From the NCBI RefSeq assembly GCF_020829685.1, contig NZ_JAIVFR010000122.1, positions 1-10,731 of the forward strand: 10,731 nucleotides of DNA, given 5' to 3'. The position numbers and the translations under genes are program-made. Origin of the DNA: Nostoc sp. CHAB 5715 (GTDB lineage Bacteria; Cyanobacteriota; Cyanobacteriia; Cyanobacteriales; Nostocaceae). Positions 1 through 6,438 of this stretch are shown piece after piece. The notes under the pieces were generated by a model. The model saw only the letters and a list, made by a program, of their open reading frames with translations, ran no database searches and was not told the origin of the DNA. Within the stretch, counting starts at the first letter, position 1. Every line of letters starts with the position of its first letter.

Positions 1-42
1 TGCGACTTCAAAACCAGCTTTTGCGACTTCAAAACCAGCTTT
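1..42. repeat. 21-bp tandem repeat, two copies, cut by window edge
   Basis: Two identical 21-bp units (1-21 and 22-42) begin TGCGACTTC and end CCAGCTTT. They are followed by the start of a third unit, which dissolves into a short GCGAATT-GCGAATT repeat at 45-58. Because 21 is divisible by 3, all forward frames stay open across it. The array may extend to the left of the window. No function can be read from it. Confidence 0.8.
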
Positions 43-170
43 TGCGAATTGCGAATTGGTTTCATCGGGCGGCTAGGGGAGATTTAGGTTTCAGGCTTGA
101 GTGCGTAAGTCACGGGAGCATCCCAATGCAAGCAAATTTATTTAAGATAATGAGTCGTCATTGCGAATGA
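3..170 (+). pseudogene. possible 3' end of a formylglycine-generating-enzyme-like (FGE/SUMF1) protein
   Basis: An open frame enters from the left edge and stops at 168-170. It starts with a heptad repeat (RLQNQLL twice) made by the 21-bp DNA repeat and continues with RIANWFHRAARGDLGFRLE. The pattern of a small polar stretch, then R-G-D-x-GFRL, resembles the C-terminal end of FGE-sulfatase domains, which typically finish with G-F-R-[LV]. The last roughly 17 codons read into the MITE-like element at 114-283, so the natural end has probably been altered. Only about 20 residues carry the resemblance and two other forward frames are also open here, so this is a tentative reading; the frame may be non-coding. 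Confidence 0.25.
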
Positions 171-283
171 AGCGAAGCGGAATGAAGCAATCAATCGCCA
201 AAGTACAGATGTTGCGATTGCTTTGCTTCACTACGTTACGCTCGCAATGACAAATCATGTTTTTACACATTTGGGATGCTCCC
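114..283. repeat. MITE-like 170-bp inverted-repeat element
   Basis: The element is bounded by perfect 13-bp terminal inverted repeats: GGGAGCATCCCAA at 114-126 and TTGGGATGCTCCC at 271-283. Inside is a second, imperfect inverted pair. The left arm (157-192) starts GTCATTGCGA and ends GAAGCAATC; the right arm (216-251) is its approximate reverse complement, starting GATTGCTTTGC and ending TCGCAATGAC. The inner GTCATTGCGA...GAAGCAATC motif is a repeat type widespread in bacterial genomes. There is no transposase, so any movement would need help in trans. It sits 94 bp upstream of the GNAT start and could contribute to its leader. Confidence 0.8.
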
Positions 284-377
284 AATTTGATGTTTACGAA
301 TGTTTTCGAGATTCTTCGCGTCATCCCATTCAAACTGCATGAAAGTTAAAATAAAACTAATTTGGCTGATATCTATT

Positions 378-893
378 ATGGCGTATCTAATCGAAGTGGT
401 AAAAGCTACTCAACAACAGAAGTCAGTGCTGTGTAATTTAATGGAACTATACCAGTATGACCTGAGTGACATAGAAGCTAAAGATGTAGATACCTGCGGC
501 TTGTATGGCTATCGATATCTTGATTACTATTGGACAGAACCTGAGCGACACGCATTTCTGGTTAAAGTTGATGAGAAGCTGGCAGGGTTTGTACTTGTTA
601 ATCAGCACATCTACCTTCATCAAGATAACCATGCTATGTCTATTGCCGAGTTCTTTATCCTCAGAAGGTATCGAAGCCAGGGCATTGGAAAACAGGTAGC
701 TACTCACATTTTCGAGCAGTTTCCTGGCAGTTGGGAGGTACGGCAGACTGCTTTGAACTTAGGCGCACAAGCCTTTTGGAGCAAGGTAATTAGTCAATAC
801 ACTAATGGAGCCTTTGACGAAGTTTTCTTAAATGATAACCGATGGCATGGCCCAATTAAAACTTTTGACAACTCAGATAAACTATTAACATAA
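378..893 (+). CDS. GNAT-family N-acetyltransferase (171 aa)
   Basis: Predicted acyl-CoA-dependent N-acetyltransferase of the GNAT fold, in the small 'predicted acetyltransferase' group; its substrate is unknown. The acetyl-CoA pyrophosphate-binding motif A is visible at residues 91-105: the strand EFFIL is followed by R-R-Y-R-S-Q-G-I-G-K, matching R/Q-x-x-G-x-G/A. The core strand HAFLVKVDEKLAGFVLV (59-74) and the late segment WEVRQ...NLGAQAFW (119-134) also fit the fold. I chose ATG 378 because it gives a normal GNAT length and starts just before the first conserved strand. An in-frame ATG at 300 would add 26 residues of lysine-rich and hydrophobic sequence not expected in this family. No strong Shine-Dalgarno is seen. 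It is convergent with proA, with a 63-bp gap. It shares no obvious operon, and the family assignment is more certain than any role. Confidence 0.8.
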   Translation: MAYLIEVVKATQQQKSVLCNLMELYQYDLSDIEAKDVDTCGLYGYRYLDYYWTEPERHAFLVKVDEKLAGFVLVNQHIYLHQDNHAMSIAEFFILRRYRSQGIGKQVATHIFEQFPGSWEVRQTALNLGAQAFWSKVISQYTNGAFDEVFLNDNRWHGPIKTFDNSDKLLT

Positions 894-956
894 AAAATAA
901 ACCGGATTAATCGATGTATTTCTAACGCTACTAAAGCTTACAATTTCGAGGAAATT

Positions 957-2264
957 TTACACTAAATCCTGATGAGTAAAAGCTTTAGCATTCGCCTCAG
1001 TGTAAGTAGCTACAATATGTCCATCGCCAGTCATTTGATATTTATATGTAACTAATCCTTCTAAACCAACGGGGCCGCGGGGAGGCATTTGTTGCGTACT
1101 AATTCCTACTTCTGCACCGAAACCATAGCGGAAACCATCAGCAAATCTGGTAGAACAATTGTGGAATATATTAGCTGAATTTACCAATCCAAAGAAAGTT
1201 TCCACAGATGCTGAATCTTCAGTAATAATAGCGTCAGTATGACGAGAACCATATTCGTTAATATGTGCGATCGCATCTTCTATAGAATCTACAATCTTTA
1301 TCGACAAAATAAAATCACTGTATTCTGTTTCCCAATCTATTTCTGTTGCAGTTGCAATGTTAGGCAAAATTTCCAAGGTGCGTTTATCACCTCTTAATTC
1401 CACATGGCGTCCTTGCAAAGCTTCGGCAACTTTTGGTAAAAATTCTTTAGCAATTGATTGGTGAACTAGCAAAGTTTCAATCGCATTACAAACAGCAGGA
1501 TATTGTGCTTTGGCATCTACTGTAATCGGAACTGCTTTAGAAATATCTGCCGCTTTATCTATATAAAGATGACAAATTCCATCAGCGTGACCTAATACCG
1601 GAATCCGTGTATTTTCTTGCACAAAGCGCACAAAGGAATTAGAACCTCTGGGAATAATTAAATCTACATATTTATCTAACTTCAAAAGTTCTAAAGTTTC
1701 TTCTCTAGTTGTCAGCAACTGTACCGCATCAGGGTTAACAGCAGTTTGAGATAATCCTTGTTTAATTGCCTTAACTATTGCTTCACAAGAACGCACCGCT
1801 TCCTTTCCACATTTGAGAATCACACCATTACCCGATTTGATTGCTAAGGAAACAATTTGAATCGCCGCTTCTGGACGTGCTTCAAAAATAATTCCCAAAA
1901 CACCTAAAGGACAAGTAATTCGCTTGAGAATTAAATCAGTGTCAAGTTCGCGGTGAATCTGTACTTTACCAATAAGATCAGCTAGCTTACCAACATCTCG
2001 TACCCCTGCGATCGCATCTCTTAATTTATGTTCATCCAACTGCAAGCGTTTATAAAGTGGTTTGGGAATTCCTTCAGCATCAGCAGCTTTACAATCAGCA
2101 ACATTTGCTTGTAAAATTTCATCTCTAGCTGATTCTAAAGCTTGAGCGATCGCTTCAATCGCCTGATTTTTTGCTTCAGTGGAGAGAATCGCTAGCTTAC
2201 TTGCAGCTTGGCGGGTTTGCCCTGCGATCGCAATTAGGGGAGAAGCAATGTTAAAAATAGTCAT
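957..2264 (-). CDS. proA: gamma-glutamyl phosphate reductase ProA (EC 1.2.1.41)
   Basis: NADPH-dependent reduction of L-glutamyl-5-phosphate to glutamate-5-semialdehyde, the second step of proline synthesis from glutamate, in the cytosol. The 435 residues match the family's usual 415-440 and appear complete. Visible hallmarks are: [14 protein letters not shown] in the cofactor region (about 120-133), [14 protein letters not shown] (143-156), [11 protein letters not shown] (202-212), [14 protein letters not shown] (223-236), and the catalytic cysteine in [16 protein letters not shown] (Cys259). The C-terminal signatures [19 protein letters not shown] (372-390) and [14 protein letters not shown] (396-409) are intact. 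The start at 2264 leaves a short N-terminus before the first helix, normal for ProA; a purine-rich AGGTAAAG lies just upstream as a weak ribosome site. The gene stands alone, with no proB beside it, as is usual in cyanobacteria. HIP1 octamers occur inside it. Confidence 0.97.
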   Translation of the reverse strand: MTIFNIASPLIAIAGQTRQAASKLAILSTEAKNQAIEAIAQALESARDEILQANVADCKAADAEGIPKPLYKRLQLDEHKLRDAIAGVRDVGKLADLIGKVQIHRELDTDLILKRITCPLGVLGIIFEARPEAAIQIVSLAIKSGNGVILKCGKEAVRSCEAIVKAIKQGLSQTAVNPDAVQLLTTREETLELLKLDKYVDLIIPRGSNSFVRFVQENTRIPVLGHADGICHLYIDKAADISKAVPITVDAKAQYPAVCNAIETLLVHQSIAKEFLPKVAEALQGRHVELRGDKRTLEILPNIATATEIDWETEYSDFILSIKIVDSIEDAIAHINEYGSRHTDAIITEDSASVETFFGLVNSANIFHNCSTRFADGFRYGFGAEVGISTQQMPPRGPVGLEGLVTYKYQMTGDGHIVATYTEANAKAFTHQDLV

Positions 2265-2313
2265 AGTACAAATCTTTACCTTTTCCTCATTTTATCATGT
2301 GAGTTCATCATTG

Positions 2314-2409
2314 TTAGGACTTACGCACGCTCTACGAATTCTTGGCGTTCTTGGCGTCTTGGCGGTTCGATAAATTAAGCGAAGTTAGCAATTTTTGCGT
2401 AAGTCCTAA
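2314..2409. repeat. 96-bp inverted-repeat element (TTAGGACTTACGCA type)
   Basis: Perfect 14-bp inverted repeats, TTAGGACTTACGCA at 2314-2327 and TGCGTAAGTCCTAA at 2396-2409, enclose an interior with the short repeat CTTGGCGTTCTTGGCGTCTTGGCG around 2341-2364 (given here only as a pattern of TTGGCG steps). This style of small non-coding element is common in filamentous cyanobacteria. A lone TGCGTAAGTC at 102-111 looks like a half copy of the same end. It lies between divergent proA and the M48 gene, so transcripts from either side would fold a hairpin here. Confidence 0.8.
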
Positions 2410-2444
2410 TTGTTTATTTTGAATTTTGAATTGTTAATGTCTTC

Positions 2445-2496
2445 CCCCAATCGGGTGAACCATCAGGGTAATCAATGATTACCCCGATCGGGTGAA
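2445..2496. promoter_or_regulatory. operator-like palindrome flanked by 15-bp direct repeats
   Basis: A 15-bp direct repeat occurs twice, CCCCAATCGGGTGAA at 2445-2459 and CCCCGATCGGGTGAA at 2482-2496, with one mismatch and a 37-bp period. Between and partly overlapping them is a perfect palindrome, GGGTAATCA-A-TGATTACCC (2466-2484). The symmetry suggests a protein-binding site or a short hairpin. It lies in the 529-bp divergent gap, about 180 bp upstream of the proA start and 300 bp upstream of the M48 start. No regulator is identified; the regulatory role is an inference, and it could equally be a repeat relic. Confidence 0.45.
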
Positions 2497-2639
2497 GCAA
2501 AACTTGGTTAAAAACATTTATTCTATGATTATCGAACACAGGCAAATTAAAGGTACTAAACTTACAGCACGAAAAATATTATAAGTATTGTTACAGAGCT
2601 TATTTGAAAGTCTTAAAAATGATTTATGCGTACCGGAGG

Positions 2640-2678
2640 CTAGAGAGACATCGTAATGTATGTTTCTCTAGTCTTTTC
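2640..2678 (+). terminator. terminator- or attenuator-like hairpin in the M48 leader
   Basis: CTAGAGAGACA (2640-2650) pairs with TGTTTCTCTAG (2661-2671), 11 bp with one G-U pair and a 10-nt loop. It is followed by the T-rich GTCTTTTCC. It sits about 120 bp upstream of the M48 start with no gene before it on this strand, so it would end or attenuate a leader transcript, or simply be a structured element. A TATACT hexamer at 2694-2699, just downstream, could be a -10 box for the M48 gene, though I see no good -35. Confidence 0.35.
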
Positions 2679-2793
2679 CTTAAGCCAATAATTTATACTG
2701 CCAATATTTGAATTTTTACGAAATTGTGATGACGATCGCTGGATCTATTGAGTATTGATGGATCAAATATCACTCCTTTGCTAGGGAGATCCT

Positions 2794-4800
2794 ATGTCAT
2801 TGCAATCTGGATTAGATGCCTTAAAACAAAAACGTTATCAAGAAGCGGTTGAATTACTCGAACAATTCTGCCGCGATTGCGTTGATGGCCGCGCCAACGC
2901 CTCCGGCGAAAGTGATTCCTCAGATTATCTTTCAGCACAGATGTGGCTGATGAAAGCCTATCAAGCTACAGGCGAAATCGAAAAAGCCAAAATCCTGTGT
3001 CAAAAGTTAATGATGAGTGAAGACCCACAGACTCGTAGTTGGGCAGAACAAGCTAGTCAATCCTTTTGCCAAACGCCATCTAACGCCAGTCAAAAAGCTG
3101 GTCGCGCCGCCACTACTGGGATGAAATTAGCGATGGGAGGTGTGGGTGGTAGTTTAGCGTTAGCTTCTGGTGTCACCATGACCTTGCTATTTGGCATGGT
3201 CTTCGCTTTAGGTTTGAGCTTAGTATTTATTTTGGGTAGCGACGATCCCCTCCAAGGGCTAGCGATCGCTATTGGTATTACCCTAGTTTTTAATATCGCC
3301 GCGTTTTTCCTATCTCCATTTCTCATGGACTTAACCCAGAGATGGCTTTACCAAACTCGCTGGGTAGAGTTAGCAGAAGTTGAAGCCCTCAGTCCAGAGA
3401 CGGCTAAAGTTATTCGCCAAATCTGTGAACAGAAAAAGCTGAAAGCGCCCCGTTTGGGAATCATTAACGACCAAAACCCCACGGCTTTTACTTATGGCTC
3501 ATTGCCGAACAGCGCCCGTTTAGTAGTCAGTCAGGGACTTTTCACATACCTAGATGATGATGAAATTGCTACCGTCTACGCCCATGAATTGGGGCACATC
3601 GTCCACTGGGACTTCGCAGTGATGACAGTAGCTTCTACCTTAGTGCAAATTTGCTACCTGATTTACAGCACAGCTAGAAGATTTGGGCGTGGTGGCGATA
3701 GCAAAATTAAAGATGCTATGCAAACTGCTGCCTTAGTCGCCTACGTGTTTTATGTCATTGGTACTTATTTACTGCTGTACCTCTCTCGGACACGAGAATA
3801 CTTTGCTGACCACTTTGCAGCCGAAAGTACAGGTAATCCCAATGGATTATCCCGCGCTTTGGTGAAGATTGCCTACGGGATATTAGAAGAAGGTTCACGG
3901 ACACAAGAACCCAGCCGTTTAATTGAAGGGACTCGCGCCTTGGGTATCTATGACCATAAAGCCGCCGCTTCCACAGGAACTGCTTACCGCATTGCATCCG
4001 ATACTCAAAAAGTTGGACGCGTCTTTTTGTGGGATATGTTTAACCCTTGGGGCTGGTGGATGGAGTTAAATTCCACTCACCCATTGACAGGTAAACGAGT
4101 TCGTGCATTAAGTACCTATGCCGAACAGTTGGGTTTAGCGACTGAGTTCGATATGGGGCGAGTTATTGGAGAAGGCAAAACTCTGAATAAGAGTAGGCTT
4201 TACGGTAACTTCTTTTTAGATGTTGTGCTGTATGGTGCTGAAACTATATGTTTCTTCGTTGGCTTGGTAATAGGTGTGATTCTGTGGTCAAGTTCCCCAA
4301 ACACAGGTTTAGCATTTGGTGCGCCATTTATTGGTTTAGGGATGGGGATTATTGTTAAAGCCTTGGTGATGTTCCCCGACTACAAACAATCAGCAGAAAC
4401 CGATATTCTCACCTTGATGTCAGACCCCTATGCCAGTCCGTTACGTGGACAACCTGCAAAACTTAAAGGTCAACTAATTGGTCGTGGCGACGCTGGTTAT
4501 AAATTTGGTTCCGATTTAAAAATTCAGGATCGTAGCGGAATGCTTTATCTGCATTATGCCTCACGTTTTGGCCCTATCGGCAATTTCCTGTTTGGGATGA
4601 AGCGAGTGAAAAGCTTGATTGGTGAACAAGTTGGGGCGGTGGGTTGGTTCCGTCGGGGTGTTGCACCTTGGATGGATTTGATTCAACTCCAAAGTGAAAA
4701 TGGCACCATTGTTAACAGTTACCATCGCTTCTGGTCATTCATCCTTGGCGGTGGATCGATTATCCTGGGAGTGGTCTTGATTATGTTCTTGAGCAGCTAG
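2794..4800 (+). CDS. M48-family membrane zinc metalloprotease with TPR-like N-terminus (668 aa)
   Basis: HtpX/Ste24-type (M48) integral-membrane zinc endopeptidase, probably acting on membrane or misfolded proteins. Residues 1-95 form a soluble helical region that reads like TPR repeats (GLDALKQKRYQEAVELLEQF; later WLMKAYQATGEIEKAKIL). Two hydrophobic segments follow (about 125-147 and 155-177). The catalytic HELGH is at 264-268, after the membrane-proximal RLVVSQGLF. The third zinc ligand is probably Glu335 in EYFADHFAAE, and STHPLTGKRV (427-436) is the usual M48 C-terminal signature. Further membrane spans lie near 475-497, 504-526 and 647-666. Between them, about 545-640, is a soluble domain (KLKGQLIGR; GPIGNFL; GAVGWFRRGVAPWMDL) of the kind appended to cyanobacterial M48 proteins; its role is unknown. 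Start ATG is preceded by AGGGAG with 5-nt spacing. It is monocistronic, ending at the terminator 4859-4888. Much longer than HtpX (about 290 aa). Confidence 0.92.
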   Translation: MSLQSGLDALKQKRYQEAVELLEQFCRDCVDGRANASGESDSSDYLSAQMWLMKAYQATGEIEKAKILCQKLMMSEDPQTRSWAEQASQSFCQTPSNASQKAGRAATTGMKLAMGGVGGSLALASGVTMTLLFGMVFALGLSLVFILGSDDPLQGLAIAIGITLVFNIAAFFLSPFLMDLTQRWLYQTRWVELAEVEALSPETAKVIRQICEQKKLKAPRLGIINDQNPTAFTYGSLPNSARLVVSQGLFTYLDDDEIATVYAHELGHIVHWDFAVMTVASTLVQICYLIYSTARRFGRGGDSKIKDAMQTAALVAYVFYVIGTYLLLYLSRTREYFADHFAAESTGNPNGLSRALVKIAYGILEEGSRTQEPSRLIEGTRALGIYDHKAAASTGTAYRIASDTQKVGRVFLWDMFNPWGWWMELNSTHPLTGKRVRALSTYAEQLGLATEFDMGRVIGEGKTLNKSRLYGNFFLDVVLYGAETICFFVGLVIGVILWSSSPNTGLAFGAPFIGLGMGIIVKALVMFPDYKQSAETDILTLMSDPYASPLRGQPAKLKGQLIGRGDAGYKFGSDLKIQDRSGMLYLHYASRFGPIGNFLFGMKRVKSLIGEQVGAVGWFRRGVAPWMDLIQLQSENGTIVNSYHRFWSFILGGGSIILGVVLIMFLSS

Positions 4801-4858
4801 CTGAGTTTCTAGCCTGCTGTTAAAACATTTCTCAGTCCATCCAAGCTTTAATTTGTCG

Positions 4859-4888
4859 GGAGGTAGTTAGTAACTGCCTCCTTTTTTT
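4859..4888 (+). terminator. rho-independent terminator of the M48 gene
   Basis: GGAGGTAGTT (4859-4868) pairs with AACTGCCTCC (4872-4881), ten pairs including one G-U, around a 3-nt loop. Seven Ts follow directly (4882-4888). It begins 59 nt after the M48 stop codon on the same strand and is the clearest intrinsic terminator in the window. Confidence 0.9.
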
Positions 4889-4943
4889 ATGTAACTTATA
4901 AATTAAACCAATTCACGAAAACCCTGATACATATAGATTTCTC

Positions 4944-5186
4944 GTAGGGGCTTGTCTTTGCCCATTGGTGTCAATTTAACGTAAGAACCATGTCCCGCAA
5001 GGAACTGAAGTTCCTTGCTAATAGCGAAAGTCATCTGAAGATGACTAAATATAGCTAAAAATCTTTAGTCTACTTCAGTAGACTTTAGCTATTAGCCTTG
5101 AACTTTAGTTCGAGGCGGGCGAGTCAGCCCACAGTTAAGCTACTTTTAGCTTTTGTGGACACGTATGGGCAATGCCATGCCCCTAC
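4944..5186. repeat. composite palindromic repeat block, ends GTAGGGGC / GCCCCTAC
   Basis: GTAGGGGC (4944-4951) and GCCCCTAC (5179-5186) are perfect 8-bp inverted ends around a 243-bp block. The block contains the cruciform element at 4994-5119 and a hairpin CCACA (5129-5133) / TGTGG (5154-5158) with an inner AAGCTA / TAGCTT stem at 5137-5152. Its right end is itself a hairpin (GTATGGGCA 5163-5171 with TGCCCCTAC 5178-5186, one mismatch). Such GTAGGGGC...GCCCCTAC palindromes are common in Nostoc-type genomes. Whether the block moved as a unit or is several repeats nested together cannot be told from one copy. No protein-coding signal is seen in 4889-5195. Confidence 0.55.
4994..5119. repeat. 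126-nt cruciform element with four equal hairpins
   Basis: An outer stem CCCGC (4994-4998) / GCGGG (5115-5119) encloses, with no unpaired bases at the junction, hairpin A (4999-5016), a 9-bp stem B (GCTAATAGC 5017-5025 / GCTATTAGC 5088-5096) and hairpin E (5097-5114), giving an exact four-way junction. Stem B encloses hairpins C (5029-5046) and D (5067-5084). A, C, D and E are each 18 nt: an 8-bp stem with a 2-nt loop, fully paired except one G-U in E. Their tips are CTGAAG (A, C), CTTCAG (D) and CTTTAG (E), so the two halves mirror each other. An alternative pairing, TAGCTAAA (5052-5059) with TTTAGCTA (5084-5091), competes with B. Function unknown; a non-autonomous palindrome-borne mobile repeat or a structured RNA are both possible. 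Confidence 0.85.
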
Positions 5187-5195
5187 TGGAGTTAG

Positions 5196-5573
5196 GTCTT
5201 TGCTTAATCAGCGATCGCATTTGTTATTTCGGAGTACGCATTTGTTATTTCGGAGTACGCATTTGTTATTTCGGAGTACGCATTTGTTATTTCGGAGTAC
5301 GCATTTGTTATTTCGGAGTACGCATTTGTTATTTCGGAGTACGCATTTGTTATTTCGGCGTTCGCATTTGTTATTTCGGAGTACGCATTTGTTATTTCGG
5401 CGTTCGCATTTGTTATTTCGGAGTACGCATTTGTTATTTCGGCGTTCGCATTTGCTATATCGGCGACAACATTTGCTTAATCAGCGATCGCATTTGCTTA
5501 ATCAGCGATCGCATTTGCTTAATCAGCGATCGCATTTGCTTAATCAGCGATCGCATTTGCTTAATCAGCGATC
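5196..5573. repeat. 21-bp tandem repeat array, 18 units in three variants, HIP1-linked
   Basis: Eighteen contiguous 21-bp units with no spacers. Variant A starts GCATTTGCTTAAT and ends CAGCGATC; its junction with the next unit recreates the HIP1 octamer GCGATCGC. Variant B reads GCATTTGTTATTT then CGGAGTAC. Variant C is B with the ending CGGCGTTC. The order is one A-like unit (5196-5216), six B (5217-5342), C-B-C-B-C (5343-5447), one hybrid (5448-5468), then five A-type units (5469-5573). The alternating B-C block implies unequal exchange or slippage of a two-unit segment. The array is open in two forward frames as heptapeptide repeats only because 21 is divisible by 3, so I do not call a gene. 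Confidence 0.95.
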
Positions 5574-5662
5574 GCAAATTTTACTTGTACGTTAAAATTG
5601 TTTGCTGCCTTTAAGAGACATCCAAAAATTAAATTACTCAATTCCTGCATCCAATACGACTA

Positions 5663-6337
5663 TCAGATTTCTTCTTCCCCTGCTCCCCTTGCTCCCCCTG
5701 CTGCCTCATCTCCCTTCACTCCCTGCTCCCTACTCCCCACTCCCCGCTCCCTACTCCCTTCCTTACCTGCGTAACCTAGAAAAAAACATAACAAAGCTGA
5801 TGCCATACATCCGGTGAGCAGCATATCAGAGACACCAGTTCTCGCCCAAATAATAGTTTCGGGATTGAGTGCCATGAGTGCTGCTGCTATAAAAGATGTG
5901 AAGTAGCGGCGAGTAGGACGTGAAACTTGCTCTAATTCGTCTTGTTTAGCGAAATACCACTGTATGGTGTAAAAAGCTAAACAAACTAAGGCGAAGGCTG
6001 CGATCGCTGAAGGAAGGCGTACTGCCCACTCATTCACCCCTATAATTGCATAAGCGATCGCCTGACACCAGTAAATTAAAGCAGGTTTATCGAAACGAGT
6101 GTCACCATTGAAGAATGGGGTAATCCAATCACCTGTGACAAACATCTGGCGGGAAGCTTCGGCAAAAAGCGGCTCTGTCTCATCAATCAAACCAATATTG
6201 CCCAAATTCCACCCAAAAGCTATCCAGCCAATCACTATCAACCACAAAATCGACACAGTTCTACCAAGGGCTGGATTCTTTGCTATTTTGTTGAACCACT
6301 GATCAACAGTGTGCTTAACACTCAATTTCATGCTCAT
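5663..6337 (-). pseudogene. ArnT-like family 39 glycosyltransferase, N-terminal remnant
   Basis: Family GT39/PMT-type membrane glycosyltransferases transfer sugars from polyprenyl-phosphate donors in the membrane. Residues 1-190 are a good match for the N-terminal part: a first membrane span (about 28-45), then the acidic loop motif I-D-E-T-E-P-L-F-A-E-A-S-R-Q-M (51-65) with Asp52/Glu53, GDWITPFFNGDTRFDKPALIYW (69-90, given as motif), NEWAVRLPSAIAA (102-114) and further spans near 110-128, 148-165 and 172-190. Full-length relatives run to about 500-600 residues. Here the match stops after CFFLGYAG at residue 191, and the last 34 codons read the purine-rich repeat tract 5671-5764 as a G/S/R/E-rich tail. 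I find no C-terminal half in any frame of 4900-5662, which holds only repeats. It is therefore broken by deletion or repeat insertion and probably inactive. The start could also be Met3 (6331). Confidence 0.85.
5671..5764. repeat. purine/pyrimidine low-complexity tract (CTCCC/GGGAG type)
   Basis: A pyrimidine-rich tract on the plus strand is built from CTCCC, CTGCTCCC and CTACTCCC words; the minus strand reads GGGAG, GGGAGTAGGGAGC and similar. This style of tract is very common in Nostoc-type genomes. It supplies the odd C-terminal tail (rich in G, S, R, E) of the truncated glycosyltransferase at 5663-6337. Confidence 0.85.
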
Positions 6338-6438
6338 TAGTCAATAGTCAACAATCACTACTCAAATAGTCGTTGGTTATCTATCTTTTGTTCTTCGGAG
6401 TTTTAAATTCAACAATATTACACTTTTTCTTGTATAGA

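Noticed and set aside
142..333. 63-codon minus-strand open frame
   Set aside because: It is the translation of the MITE-like inverted repeat (the familiar C-E-R-N-x-V-K-Q-S-N pattern from GTCATTGCGA repeats), not a gene.
2657..2692. Very short leader peptide starting at ATG 2657 after GGAGG
   Set aside because: The GGAGG is about 17 nt from the ATG, and the frame has only 11 codons lying in the hairpin; the hairpin explains the sequence better.
5196..5573. CRISPR array
   Set aside because: The units are contiguous with no unique spacers, and there are no cas genes.
5196..5573. Iteron-type replication origin
   Set aside because: Unit length would fit, but there is no rep or par gene nearby and the surroundings are chromosomal housekeeping genes.
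5098..5614. Two overlapping plus-strand frames encoding heptapeptide repeats (HLLFRST and ICYFGVR types)
   Set aside because: Both are open only because the DNA period is 21 bp. They begin inside palindromic repeats, lack a ribosome site, and the two frames are equally repetitive.
5602..5817. Plus-strand frame rich in Leu/Pro
   Set aside because: It is the complement of the purine-rich low-complexity tract and the glycosyltransferase remnant.
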